Shown: positions 49,338 through 60,634, numbered from the stretch's first letter. The stretch is 64,000 nucleotides of DNA from Crambe crambe (GCA_963924555.1 OZ004596.1:124001-188000); one strand, 5' to 3'. Numbers and translations: made by a program. Notes: generated from the letters alone by a model not told the origin.

Positions 49338-52300
49338 ATGGCTCAGCAGTATGGTTATGGCTATGGCTACCAGGCATATGGCTATGCCCAGCCACCTACT
49401 ATTCCTCCAGCAGCTACAGCATTCATGGGCTACACAGCTTCTCGAATGCCTTACACTCCTGCTCCACCTGTGCCTCCTTCAGCCCCCCAAGCTTCTGTTG
49501 CCACACCACCACAGCAACCAAGTGTTGGCTACTCCCCATACACAATTCAAACCTCTGCACCTGCCAGTCAGCCACATCCTCCACCCCCTTCTCATGGTGA
49601 GCTTTAAATGGAATTTTAAATACTTTTAACACATTAGATCATCTTTTCCCAGGAAATACTTATTCCTCGCAAAGTTTTTCCTCGCAAAGTTCCCATCTGA
49701 TGCAGTCTCCTTCCCAAGCCCCACATCAAGCACAACAGACCTCCTATTATAATACCTATAAGCCACAAGCTCCTGCCTACACTCCTTACTACAGCAGCAT
49801 CAAACCGGAAAAGACGCAAACTACCACAGTGGCTTCCACATTCATCAAACCCCCTACAGCAGCTGCATCAGCTAGCAACACCTATACTCCCATTCCTCCT
49901 GCTAGCAGTGCTACGTCTGTGGGCATAGTGGGATACCCTTCTTACTCACAGAGCACCTATGCTTCCACTGCCAATGCCTACTACAAGCAAATAAAAGAAA
50001 ACAAAACTAATACCATGGGACAAGCGGTGGGCTACCAGGCCCAGTATCCAGTCGCACCAACTACCCCACAAGCAGCACAGAATTTGACTCCAGTACAGCA
50101 GCAGGTGGTACAGCAGTATATTACCCAAAAAAACCAAGGAGCACCAGGACAAAACTTCATGAAGAAGAAGGTCTACACTCCTCCTCAGAACCCTCAGACC
50201 TACTATTGTGAAGTTTGTAAGATCAGCTGCGCCAGTGCTATGGTGAGTCTGGGAGGTTTACTAGACCAGTATTCATCTATGCCAACACTCACTAGACTTA
50301 CAAGACACATCTTGATGGAAAGAGCCATAAGAAGAAGCTGGCCCAACAGAAGATAACTGTTAACCAGGACAAGACTAACAGTGCTTTCTACTGTGAACTG
50401 TGTGAGGTGTTGTGCTCTAATAAGGATGGGTTGGAGGCCCACATGCGTGGCACCAAGCATACCAAAGTAGTCAACCTTTATAAGAGGATGGGAAAGCCTA
50501 TTCCAACTCCAAAGTTTACTCCATCAACTACACTTGGTCAAAAGACGGTCATGGTGACTGCTCCAAGGTATGGTCATGATGCTGGCCTTGGATGAATCTC
50601 ACCCATCATTTCCTTTGCAGGATATCTTTTGTTGGAGGAAGACAGCTGAGCTCCACTGGGGCAGGACAGTACCAGGAAGGTCAGATCAAGGTTTATCCCC
50701 CTCTTCCCACTGCTACAACTACCACTGCTACACCAGCTCCTGCTTCAATGACCATCACTGCCACTCCTGCAATCTCCACCAACAAGACCAACGGCACAGC
50801 TCAGCCAGCCACTGAAACTCCAAACAGCACTGCTACTACTGAAGAAGAGTCTGAACCAGAGCCAGTTGGTAAGATTGTGCAGCAAGCAAGATTATGGTGT
50901 CATCCATCCCTATGCCGTAACCCTAACAGGAGAGCATCTAGTTGTGGCTGTGAAAGGTGACCCCAAGTTCCCTCATGCTGGATACAAATGCGAGATGTGT
51001 GACTGTTACTTCAATGATGAGTTTGCTAAGAAGGCCCACGTCAAGGGAAGGAGACATCGACTCAATTACAAGAAGATGTACCAGCCATCACTCTATGTGG
51101 AACCCACCAAAAGCATGGTGAGGATAATTAATGGTGAAGTAGAGTAGAGAGTGCCATGTATTACTTTCTAATACTCTGTAGAAAAAGGAGATGGAAAAGA
51201 AGAAGAAGCAGAGGGAGATGATAATGGAGTTGAAGAAAGCTGCAGCTGGTCCAAGAGGACGTGGAGGGAGAGGGAGAGGATGGGGTGGGGGTGGGCTTGG
51301 TGGTGGACACTATAACCATGGAGGAAACTACGGTGGTAACCATGGAGGCAACTATGGAGGGGGTTGGAGTGCAGACACTGGAGGAGGAGGGTGGAATCCA
51401 CCCCCTATAGACCCAAATGAGCAGCACAGGCAAGAGACCTTGGAGAGGGCTAGGATGCGACAGAGGAATAGTAGCATGGTGAGAGTAAGAACTGCAATTT
51501 GGTGTACTAAACACAATACTCTGTATACTCTGTTTAGGAGGAGACTTATGGTGGAGGTTATGAGGGCTATGACTTCTATCCCCCTCCTGGCCCCCCAGGA
51601 CCTATTATGGGTGGTCCACCACCAAACATGATGCCATTTCAGGTGACCATTAAAAGACCTTTGTACTGTAGTGTATTTTTATTTTCTGTATTTCCACAGC
51701 CCCGTAACCCACATGATGACAGGCTGGTAATGAGTAAACACAGCATCATATACCCTAAGGAGGGTGAGGTAAGCACTAAGCACTCGTCCAAGCTGACTAT
51801 TGGTAATGGTTTGTTTATTAGCTGGAGGCAGTGGATGGAGTTGTCAATGACATCGAAAAAACACTCAAAAGCATTTCTGACGACTTACTAAATGAAAAGT
51901 GTCAAAGGTCAGTCCATTTTGAGCCTATAGACCATGTTTATTGTCTGTGTGTGTGTAGTGAGGTGGAGTCTGGAGGAGGAGCTGTGTAAGTTCCCTTCTT
52001 TATACTTTATTTTGATTATCTCTCTATAATATTATTGCCTTGTAGAGTGCAGAAGGATGAGAGTAAAAGTAGGTTGCGTTGTTTTTATTGTGTGTGGGCC
52101 AATGATCCATAGTATAATGTGTGTGGCAGAGTTGCCCGCCGAGGAACTTAGTTACTAAATATAGAAGGTGCAGCTGTATCGATTGATCATTTACTTTGAT
52201 CTATTTTGAGTCAGCTGGTATAGTGCATGCATGCAGGCACCTGTGGTTGTGTGGGTGCAGGGTTGTCCAACTGGTGTCTAGACCATATGCCTGAGCAGGA

Positions 52301-54747
52301 TGACATGTCAGTCTGTGTGACCCTATTCTATTAAGTCCTCTCATGTGGTGTCTCTGATTGCATTTGTCTGATCTCTTTCCTTAATGTTTCAAGGAGAACT
52401 AAAAGGTGTGATGAGGGTGGGTGCTTATGCGAGAGGTCTCCTGCTGAGAGCTGAGTGTAGTGTGGAGTTGGTGTTGATGACTGCCAATAAACCTGACACT
52501 ACCCTCTTCCATATTCTCTGTGGACGTATACCTGCCAAGCTAGAGGTGTGCATCAATTAGAATTGACTGTTATTCGCCTCCCATCCCATCCAATACTGTT
52601 TTAGGAACTGAACAAATCAGGGAGTTTGGAGAATATTTACAATGTGACCCCTGAAATTGGCAAGGCTGCATTCATAATCATCACTCAAGTGGGGGACTAT
52701 CGTATCCAAGTGTGTGTCACCATGACATCTACTACTATGAGGGAAGAGCCTACTCCAGAGCAGGCCAAGGGTGAGTTTTTCATGCATTCTTTAGGTCCAA
52801 GAAGATAGCGGGTTCAAATGAAGGGGCTAGTCTAGATATCAAAGCTCGTTCTCTGAAAGCTAATCTATATATCTTACTATCTCAGAAAAGTATTTTTTTA
52901 TTGGGAAAACCTATATCAGAGTTACTACTTAACTCACTTAACCAGCACTGAGGCAATATATGCTGTTATTAACCCTCGGCGCATGTGCAAGGGTTACAGT
53001 ACTCAGTTGTGTATCATCTACCACGCTGCCAGTAGCAATTAGAATATTTAACAATGTCTACTATCCAGTATTTATACTCCATCATAATTATAATGCACAC
53101 ACTGCTGCTAACCATTACCTACTCTATCTGAAAGGCTTTGTGAGCTCTGCATCTGTGGAGCAACAGCATAAATGCTCATACAGTGGATTGCAGGTTGCTT
53201 GACACTAGTACGTCAGCCACCGAGGTCACATGGACCAATCAGATTTGCAGGCAATGATGTCAGCATGAATCTGATTGGTCCATGTGACCTTGCTGGCTGC
53301 ATTACTAGTGTCAAGCAACCTGCAATCCACTGTAGCTAGCTAGAGTGTTTTTAGTGACAAGTCTACGATGACTCATCAACAAGCTTTATGCTAGCTGCAT
53401 GCTTAATCATATCTGTGCAGTATTTTTACATGCAGGCACTGGTGATTCAAAATGAGAATGTGGACGTGATAGTTCAGACACTGCTAGCAAAGAATGCACA
53501 TACCAATTTAATAACATGCTGATCTGCTCAATATCTGCAAACACAATGTATTGATACCAAGACTCTTAGTATGCGCTGAGGGTTAACACTTCAGTGCTTT
53601 TCATTTATTATCTGTATATTTGACTTCTGGTCCTTTCCCCTCCTTTTAGCTGACGAGGAAGAAGGCGTTCTGGATAGGCCAAGTTGTTTAGCTGCCTTAG
53701 CAGCTCTCAGACACACTAAATGGTTCCAGGTTTGCAAAATGCTCGTCTCTATGATTATTTATTATAGACAACAGATGTTTCATGCAAGTAATGGATGATG
53801 GTGGTGGTATCAGTTCCATTGACTTATTCTGCAATCTGGTTATTTACATTTCAAAGCACACCCATTAGGCTTACAAGTGACCGAGTTCACCAGCAGAGCC
53901 TTTCCAGTTTGCACAATAGGGCACCTCTCTCTTCTATCCAGCTGTTTGCAAACCTGAACCAATACATGATCACAACCCCCAACTTTGCCAACCACTTTGC
54001 TGCAAATTTGGTGGTCATGATATTACATGCTAACTGCACTCCAGTGGACTGACCTCTTGACTGACCCCATGCAATTCTGTGTCCTCTCTCTCCTCTACTA
54101 GTGGAATAATGTGTCTCTGTGTCTTTGCAGGCCATGGCCCACAACCTTCCCTCGAGTATCATTGCCCTGAGGGTACTCAAGGATATATGCAGGCGTGTTC
54201 CGGCCTGGGGGGTGCTTGATACTTGGGTAAACCTCTTATGGCATAATAATTGAACTTTGGAATTCATGCTCCAATCTTTTGCAGATTTTGCAGCTATTGG
54301 TTCAGAAGTGCATAGTGAGTGCCAACTCTGACTTTACCAAGCCAGGAGATATCTTTAGACGCATAATGGAGTGTGTGGCATCAGGTCTGTTCCTGCCTGG
54401 TGGAGCTGGACTCTTTGACCCCTGTGAGAAGGGTGTGGTTGATGCATCTGCTAATCTGACTGCTCAGGAGAGGGCAAATATTACTCTCAGTGCACAGGTC
54501 AGCTGAGTGAGTGGGTTTGCTAAGCATTCTCTTTTAAAGTTAATCTCTGCTGCAGCATGCACTGAGACTGATTGCTTTTGATAAGCTTCACTTAGTGTTG
54601 GGAGTGGACCCTCTCTCTCCAACTGAAGGGGAGAGTGGTGGGAACAAGGACGAGGAGGCACAAGCTGCTTCCACAGCAGGCACAAAAAGAGATGCTGATG
54701 CTTCTCTGCTGCCAGAAGACTCCAAGAAAATGAAACTAGAGCAATGA
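49338..54747 (+). CDS. ZFR: ZFR, zinc-finger RNA-binding protein with DZF domain
   Basis: Nuclear dsRNA-binding partner of ILF2-type proteins, involved in splicing and mRNA regulation. The start ATG (49338) begins MAQQYGYGYGYQAYGYAQ. A Tyr/Pro/Gln-rich N-terminus follows. Three U1-type C2H2 fingers are present: YYCEVCKISCASAM, FYCELCEVLCSNKDGLEAH and YKCEMCDCYFNDEFAKKAH. A Lys/Glu helix and a Gly/Arg-rich segment (near 51255-51400) lead to the DZF domain (51700-54747): DDRLVMSKHSIIYPKEGE, MRVGAYARGLLLRAECSVEL, LDRPSCLAALAALRHTKWFQ, VLKDICRRVPAW, GDIFRRIMECVASGLFL and ALRLIAFDKLHLVLGVDPLS. It is a nucleotidyltransferase-like fold, catalytically dead in the family. The frame breaks near 50868-50895 (see findings). 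One intron carries a MITE. Confidence 0.93.
52973..53582. mobile_element. piggyBac-like non-autonomous element (MITE)
   Basis: A 610-bp segment starts CCCTCGGCGCAT and ends ATGCGCTGAGGG, terminal inverted repeats with one mismatch in 12. It is flanked on both sides by TTAA (52969-52972 and 53583-53586), the target duplication typical of piggyBac. It contains no transposase and sits in a ZFR intron. An inner palindrome lies at 53179-53334. Confidence 0.85.
53179..53334. repeat. 156-bp near-perfect palindrome nested in the MITE
   Basis: Two arms of about 67 bp, starting TACAGTGGATTGCAGGTTGC and mirrored at the right end, flank a 22-bp spacer. It could be a separate foldback element inserted in the older piggyBac-like one, or the element's own subterminal hairpin. 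Confidence 0.88.
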
Positions 54748-54866
54748 ATCACGAATCTCTATATTGACTCTTTTATTATTACCATAATAATTTTTGTTTA
54801 CTTCCTCTTTCAAAGGAATAAAAGTAAAGTTCGCATGCTTCCATGTACTAGTTGTGCATTGAGACT

Positions 54867-55596
54867 ATGGAGTCTAGGAGTGTACGCGTGTCTGTGCTGG
54901 GAACTGCTGGAGTGGGTAAATCTGCATTAACAGTTCGTTTCATGACTGGTCGTTTCCTCCATCAGTATGACCCCACACTGGAAGACCAGTATAACAAGAC
55001 GCTCTGTGTCCAAGGCATTTTTCACGATCTCATCATTGCGGACACTGCAGGACAAGTAAGGCAATTTGCTACACTTATTAGCAGCTGGTAATATAAACTG
55101 GTCATCATTGCTATAGGACCGTAAGCATCTGCAATTCTACTGTAGCAGCTCTGATGTGCTACTGGTAGCCTTTTCTTTAGCAGATTCCACATCTCTGCAC
55201 CAAGCCAAGCAACTTGTAGGTTTCATCAATAAGATCAAGAAATTTTCCACCATTTTAGTTGGAACTAAATCTGATTTGCATGCTGAGAGACAAATATCCA
55301 GCGAGGAGAGCTTGTTGGCTGCAAATGACCTTGGTTGTCCCTATGTGGAGACTTCTGCAGCTTCTGGAATCAATATCGAGCAAGTGTTTCAACTAGCAGT
55401 GAGTCTTGCCGCCACAAGAGAAACGTCTGTCATTCAGCCTCAGTCCTCATTTCCGGTAGAGAAGAGGACCTGGCGGCGATGGAGTTGGCTAGGATCCATC
55501 AGGGAAATACTATGCAAGTGGAAGCATATAAAAATAGACAGAAAACTGTTGGAATCTCTCCAGCCAATCAATGTGTCACCATCTTCACGTGTGTGA
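54867..55596 (+). CDS. Ras-like small GTPase, RERG/RASL-type
   Basis: Two exons (54867-55055 and 55117-55596) give about 222 aa. GTPase motifs: G1 LGTAGVGKSALTVRF, switch I YDPTLEDQY with the conserved Thr, G3 DTAGQ, G4 TKSD (consensus NKxD), and G5 ETSAASG. The residue equivalent to Ras Gly12 is Ala, as in RERG. The C-terminus is basic (KRTWRRWSW, KWKHIKIDRKLL) and ends SPSSRV, without a CAAX box, as in RERG and RASL proteins. It starts only 119 bp after the ZFR stop. The ATG at 54867 (MESRSVRVSVLG) was chosen; the frame upstream lacks another ATG. Function is unknown. The unusual G4 may lower guanine specificity. Confidence 0.85.
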
Positions 55597-55611
55597 ATGT
55601 GTTCTGGTCAG

Positions 55612-55627
55612 ATATATATATATATAT
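55612..55627. repeat. (TA)n microsatellite
   Basis: Short TA run in the GTPase 3' UTR, also present in the duplicated copy. Confidence 0.8.
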
Positions 55628-55767
55628 GGAGCCTTCATTAACTCAACTGCAAGGATTAAATCACTGCTGGCAGGTCTAGTTTATGAACAAAGACATAGCA
55701 CAATAAATACATTAATAAATTTTGTATCAAACCCGAATCATTTTGACTAGCTATATAGCTAGACCTT

Positions 55768-58700
55768 TTAGTTTTTATTAACTTGGTAAATTTCAGCCAC
55801 ACCTGTTGACTCCTCCAATAAAGGCTCTCTCAATTCTGAGAATGTAGCCACTTCTTTTGCAGTGTCCACTTCGGTCTTGTCTCCATTATTCGATTTATTG
55901 TCATTGATTGCTCCATAAGTACCAGGACTTTCTTGATTGGAAATAGTACTGAGACGCTTCTCCTCTGCTGAGTGCAGATGACATTTCTTGCACAAGATGA
56001 AATTCCAGGCATGAATGGAAAAATATTTCAGCTTAGGGAAACGAAGCATTAGGTGCCACACGACTATCAGGATAAAGGCAATGTAGCAAATGGCCAAGGC
56101 TGTACAGATAAGAGCTGATTGCTTGTACTCCAGTTCATTGATGTACTGACTGGTGACAAATAAATTATCTATGGAAATCATATTAGTTCCTTTAAGGTAC
56201 TGCGAACTGAAGAAGATTGATATCAGTACTAAAACTATAAGCATCATTTGAAAAAATCTATCAAAGACGTTCTGTGCAGTACCACGGAATGGCTGGATCA
56301 ACCCTTGAATGAACAGAAGAACAAGGAGGAATAAACCAAGCAAGAGGTAGTTGAGTGGTGGAAAAGCCACATTGATGATCAACAATGGCACACGTAAAAT
56401 CAGCCTTAGGGTGACCCAAAACCTGAACTGGGGCTTCAGTGGTGCCCAAACTGCATCGAAAAGAGGTTTGTACTTCTGAACCCATCGAATCCTGGATATG
56501 ACACTCGGAAACATCCAAATGAAGGGAGTTAGAATTAAGGAGATTAGTATCAATATTGCAAAGACAGCCAAAGGAGCATGTTGTCCTTCAAAGTAGCCCA
56601 GGGAAGGATCATAACTCCAGCGGTACACGGTAACATCACGATGACTGTCATTATTACTCTCTATCAGAATGAGAGGAGAAAAAGAGAGAACTTCTATGCA
56701 CGATTCCAATAAACTTGAATAAGTCATGACCAAAATGGTGACAAAGAGCTTGGTGGGACTGAAACCACCACGAACAAGTTTTCTTGCAAAACGACCTGAC
56801 CACCTGGAGAGGAGGATGATGACCACCAAAAGGAAGTAGAGATAGAGGGGAAATATGAAGTGGAGGGCTGTGGCATGGAGAGTTGTCATCCCATCAAAGA
56901 AACATGCTTCAAATCCCAGTCTCAGGCTGAGCCAAGAAAAGACTAAAAAGTAAAGTTGGACATTCCTATTTGGAGCAAAGTAGGGAAGATACACACTCAG
57001 AATATTGGAGAAGAAAAGAACTCCATTAAGATAACCCTCGGAAATGGTGAGTCGCAAGAAAATGATGACTAGTATGAGGAATATTCCATATGCAGCAAAC
57101 AAGATGAGTAGTAGTAGAGACGTGTTGCTACACTTCATACAACGATTTGACCCAAATATAGCACTGTAACCCTTAGCACACTCACCACAAGCTATGCCAC
57201 TTCGATGATAGTCACATTGCTGGTCGTAGTACACGGAGGAATTGATAACTGTGATATTATCGACACAATAATCAAAGGGGCAACCCCCAATTGATAGAGT
57301 ACCATTAGGACCTCTTCCGATCCAGCCATCAAGTGGTACGATAAGCTGACCGTCATCTGTGCAAGTTATTTTCTGGAGTTCGAGAGTGGGAATGCAAGTA
57401 CAGCCACTGGTACTATTGTTAAGGAAGTAACCATCTGGACACTCCGAAATATCCACCTTCAATGGAACCTGAACATAAGTCTCCACCACATACAACAGCA
57501 CTTCAACATCATTCTGATGAGGAGATCCCATCACTTTCAGTTTAGTGAACCCTGATGTATTGTAGTCCAGAAATTTAAAGTTACTACCTCCAATACTTGA
57601 AGTAGTGCCTGCACTAGATGATCTCGAAGTTATAACAGTTGGTATGGTTCGTCCGAAGCCATCCAGTGCAGTGATATTTAGTTCCCGCACGATACCTGGA
57701 GCCATGCTGATAGGAATGCTGATATTCCAGTCATCGACTCTAGGCTGCTCCACTGTTATATTGACAGTACTTGTGCTGACAGATGTACTTGTATCAGGAT
57801 TTGTATCAAACTTGAAAGGAGACGTGAAATTGCTCTCCTCATAGAATATTTCCAGCAAACTTGCATTGGCTTTTCCAGGAGCATATTTTTCTCGGAAAGG
57901 TTTAGACCATGGACAGGACTCAAGAGTAGAACCATAAATCATGTTACCAAGAGGAGCTTGGTTTCCATCAAATATGATTTTTGCACCAAGTTCTGTGACA
58001 TCTTCACACCTGACAGAACCGATTGGGCCCAGACAGTATGGGCTTACAGACCCAAAGTAGAAAATGCAGTTGTAAGAGGCCGTGGTTTGAAAACTACTTT
58101 CATAAGATCCAAATATGGCCCCTCCAAGTATAGCAGCAGTATTGTTAATCAAGGCCAGTGTAGCGTTACGTCCGACTATGACGAAGGATTCTCCATTGAT
58201 GTAAATACCTCCCCCATATGATGCAGAATTATTACAGAAAGTCACTCTGTCCCGAAAAGTAACAAAGGTTGAAGTCACTGACAAACCAGTTCCGGAGTTA
58301 TGTTCAATTACACTGTTCTCAGCAATTGTCAAGTTGACGTTAGTGGTCATGATAATGCCAAATACTGTGCTGGGATTTTTAATTGTTAGTGTGAAGGTTG
58401 TATATATGCTATTATGTCTGAATTCCATGTGCTTTAGTAACACAATAATCCCGGGTTGGACAGTACTGCTAGCTTTAAGTTCTTGGAAATACATTGCTGC
58501 CCCCAAAAGAGCTCTGTTGTATTCAAATATGCAGTTGTTGAATTCTATAACATCTGGATTGTCTTGTACTGGGGGGTAGCTGTAAAGGGACTGCACACTA
58601 ACAGTACCAAGGTAACCAGAGTTGTTTTCAAATGTCGAGTTGAACATTCTGAAACTGTTGGGAAGAGTGCTGCGAATATCACTTGCACTGAAGTTGGGCT

Positions 58701-59757
58701 GGATAAAGTCTTTGAGTAATGAGAGCGCAGAACCGTGGATCGGATAAAGGGTCAATGGACTTTCCACGCCATTAGAGAGAAAGCTGCAGTTAAGGAAGAA
58801 CAGGTGGCAATCAGTGATGCCAGCAAAGAGTTCCACATGAACTCCACTTCCATAAGTGGCAGTATTGTTAACAAACTCTGAGTTAGTGACAGTGATATTA
58901 ACTTGGTATTTAAGCTGGGTGAGTTGCAGTGTTAATCCACCTCCTCCACCAATGAGCAGTCTGGCCACTGTATTCACAGACTCATCAAAGTGATAGTAGC
59001 TGGAGTATAATGAAGAAAAGCCACAATATAGATTCTTCATAAAGTGGGAATCAACGATCTCCAAAGAAGAGGCTGAAGTGAAGCTGTAAAGGTAATCAGA
59101 GAAGGCAATCAAAGCCCCACCACCAACTTTTTCTGTGCTGAGATTGTAATTGTGGACACTGAATTCAGAGCAATCTGTTGGGAAATTCTGTTCCATAATG
59201 ACACCATCCAGTCTTGAGCGGCCAATGAGGTTTATGGCCAGAAATCCAAGTCCTTGTGTGTTCGAAATCACTGTCTGTTCCATCAGAAAGTCAGAGCAAT
59301 TTCCTGCCACCATTGCTATTAACTGGTCGGGATTTCGACTTGTCAGTGAAAAGAAGTAATTGATGGAAGAATTGACTACTAAAAGAAAGTAGTCCAGATG
59401 CATCTTTTCAATGCCACACCCATCGATAGTTAGGTGGATGATGGACAGCTTTGCCACATTATAGAAGGCAAGGCCATTACCAATAGTGCAGTTGATGCGA
59501 GCAGGTCCCATGAAGGTGATGTTCTCAAGATCTCTGACCAGTGAGAAATTCCTGATACAATGTTCTCCAGGAAGGAGCTGATACGACACATGACTTTCAA
59601 TGTTGTTGCTGCTCAAGAGCCAATCAAGAGTGTTGGGATCTTGTGAGGAGTACTGGGAACAAGGGCGGGGCTGCAATGGAACCTCCGGCTCCCGGGCCTC
59701 CGCCACCAAACCCACGATACTGTAGGTGCACAGCATCAAGAGAAAAATACTTCTCAT
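55768..59757 (-). CDS. Intronless beta-helix/multi-pass membrane receptor-like protein
   Basis: A single uninterrupted frame of about 1,329 aa from the ATG complementary to 59755-59757. The signal peptide is MRSIFLLMLCTYSIVGL. Residues of about 70-620 show right-handed beta-helix-like repeats with recurring N-x-x-F-x-N-N-S/T and Gly-rich turns (FENNSGYLGTVSV, FEYNRALLGAAM, CNNSASYGGGIYI, LINNTAAILGGAIFG). Thr/Ser-rich and Cys-rich parts follow (SGCTCIPTL, GIACGECAKGYSAIFGSNRC). From about 905 to 1240 there are roughly nine hydrophobic segments, including LLLLILFAAYGIFLILVIIF and RFWVTLRLILRVPLLIINVA. The cytosolic tail is about 90 aa and ends IYQVNKN. I recall many similar uncharacterised proteins in sponges, but no named family. 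Ligand and signalling are unknown. The promoter has a TCACGTGA E-box. Confidence 0.8.
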   Translation of the reverse strand: MRSIFLLMLCTYSIVGLVAEAREPEVPLQPRPCSQYSSQDPNTLDWLLSSNNIESHVSYQLLPGEHCIRNFSLVRDLENITFMGPARINCTIGNGLAFYNVAKLSIIHLTIDGCGIEKMHLDYFLLVVNSSINYFFSLTSRNPDQLIAMVAGNCSDFLMEQTVISNTQGLGFLAINLIGRSRLDGVIMEQNFPTDCSEFSVHNYNLSTEKVGGGALIAFSDYLYSFTSASSLEIVDSHFMKNLYCGFSSLYSSYYHFDESVNTVARLLIGGGGGLTLQLTQLKYQVNITVTNSEFVNNTATYGSGVHVELFAGITDCHLFFLNCSFLSNGVESPLTLYPIHGSALSLLKDFIQPNFSASDIRSTLPNSFRMFNSTFENNSGYLGTVSVQSLYSYPPVQDNPDVIEFNNCIFEYNRALLGAAMYFQELKASSTVQPGIIVLLKHMEFRHNSIYTTFTLTIKNPSTVFGIIMTTNVNLTIAENSVIEHNSGTGLSVTSTFVTFRDRVTFCNNSASYGGGIYINGESFVIVGRNATLALINNTAAILGGAIFGSYESSFQTTASYNCIFYFGSVSPYCLGPIGSVRCEDVTELGAKIIFDGNQAPLGNMIYGSTLESCPWSKPFREKYAPGKANASLLEIFYEESNFTSPFKFDTNPDTSTSVSTSTVNITVEQPRVDDWNISIPISMAPGIVRELNITALDGFGRTIPTVITSRSSSAGTTSSIGGSNFKFLDYNTSGFTKLKVMGSPHQNDVEVLLYVVETYVQVPLKVDISECPDGYFLNNSTSGCTCIPTLELQKITCTDDGQLIVPLDGWIGRGPNGTLSIGGCPFDYCVDNITVINSSVYYDQQCDYHRSGIACGECAKGYSAIFGSNRCMKCSNTSLLLLILFAAYGIFLILVIIFLRLTISEGYLNGVLFFSNILSVYLPYFAPNRNVQLYFLVFSWLSLRLGFEACFFDGMTTLHATALHFIFPLYLYFLLVVIILLSRWSGRFARKLVRGGFSPTKLFVTILVMTYSSLLESCIEVLSFSPLILIESNNDSHRDVTVYRWSYDPSLGYFEGQHAPLAVFAILILISLILTPFIWMFPSVISRIRWVQKYKPLFDAVWAPLKPQFRFWVTLRLILRVPLLIINVAFPPLNYLLLGLFLLVLLFIQGLIQPFRGTAQNVFDRFFQMMLIVLVLISIFFSSQYLKGTNMISIDNLFVTSQYINELEYKQSALICTALAICYIAFILIVVWHLMLRFPKLKYFSIHAWNFILCKKCHLHSAEEKRLSTISNQESPGTYGAINDNKSNNGDKTEVDTAKEVATFSELREPLLEESTGVAEIYQVNKN

Positions 59758-60056
59758 CCCGGTCGGGGTCAAAAACTCAAAGGAGAGTCTCAAAGTCACT
59801 TGCAGCTAGCTAGCTAGTTGCAATTGACCAGCTCACGTGACCACAACAGCCCCTCCCCCTAATCAATGGAAAAAAATAATACTCAATGCAGATGTAAGAG
59901 TGTGATGTACAAGAAGAGTAGTGATCAAGCTATAAATATTTATGGTCCACACACATACATAATGTAACAGGCTCACAGAAACACTGATTTTTTACTTTTG
60001 TGTGCCAGTCACAAAAATACAGTATTAACTAAGTCTGCATGGGAAGGACAGATCGA
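59758..60056. promoter_or_regulatory. Receptor upstream region
   Basis: 299 bp between the receptor start and the OSTF1-like stop. A palindromic TCACGTGA lies at 59833-59840. No other feature is seen. Confidence 0.4.
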
Positions 60057-60502
60057 TCAATCCGAGTCTTCTTCTTCACCATAACCTTCAGCTTCATCAG
60101 CTGGGGTCATAAAGAATAGGGTCACAGAGAACAACACATGGAGAGTTGATAATTGGTCCCAGAAAGAAGCTCACCTCTAACCATCAACAACCTCCCCACC
60201 TCGGGGTTCTTGGCAGACAAGTCAAAGGGAAGCTGATTCTCATTATTCTGCAGGTTCGTCAAAGCCCCTAATGAAAAGCTCATTAGTAAGAATTCACAAA
60301 ACACAGTGGTGGGTGGGGGTTGAGAACACACTATAGGATGGTTGAGCATTTCCCCAGTCATGAGAGCTCACAACTTGCCTTTTTCTAGCAACATTTGCAC
60401 TACGCCTGCATGACCCTTCCAAGCTGCATTGTGAAGAGGTGTGTCACCTAGCTTATTCTGAACATTGATTTCCACATCCCTGGTTATCTGGATCACCTAT
60501 AG
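60057..60502 (-). pseudogene. OSTF1: OSTF1-like gene, 3' exons only
   Basis: Three exons can be read on the minus strand. The first (about 60379-60502) gives [20 protein letters not shown] and [15 protein letters not shown], ankyrin repeats matching OSTF1. The second (about 60172-60266) gives LTNLQNNENQLPFDLSAKNP. The last gives DEAEGYGEEEDSD with the stop at 60057. Human OSTF1 has the same order and an acidic DEDSD end. The SH3 domain and the first ankyrin repeats should lie to the right, but that sequence is a retroelement remnant and then the duplication junction, so this copy appears truncated. It is possible that upstream exons are simply unrecognised. Confidence 0.7.
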
Positions 60503-60634
60503 ATTTTTGTTTGGGGGTATATTGGGGCCCTGTCCTACTGGACCCAATTGGTCCAATGAAGAACCTGTTCTTCTTCTCCAACACAGTATTTGCAGCGTGC
60601 AAGCACCTTGGCTCTTCCAGTAAATGTCTCATTA

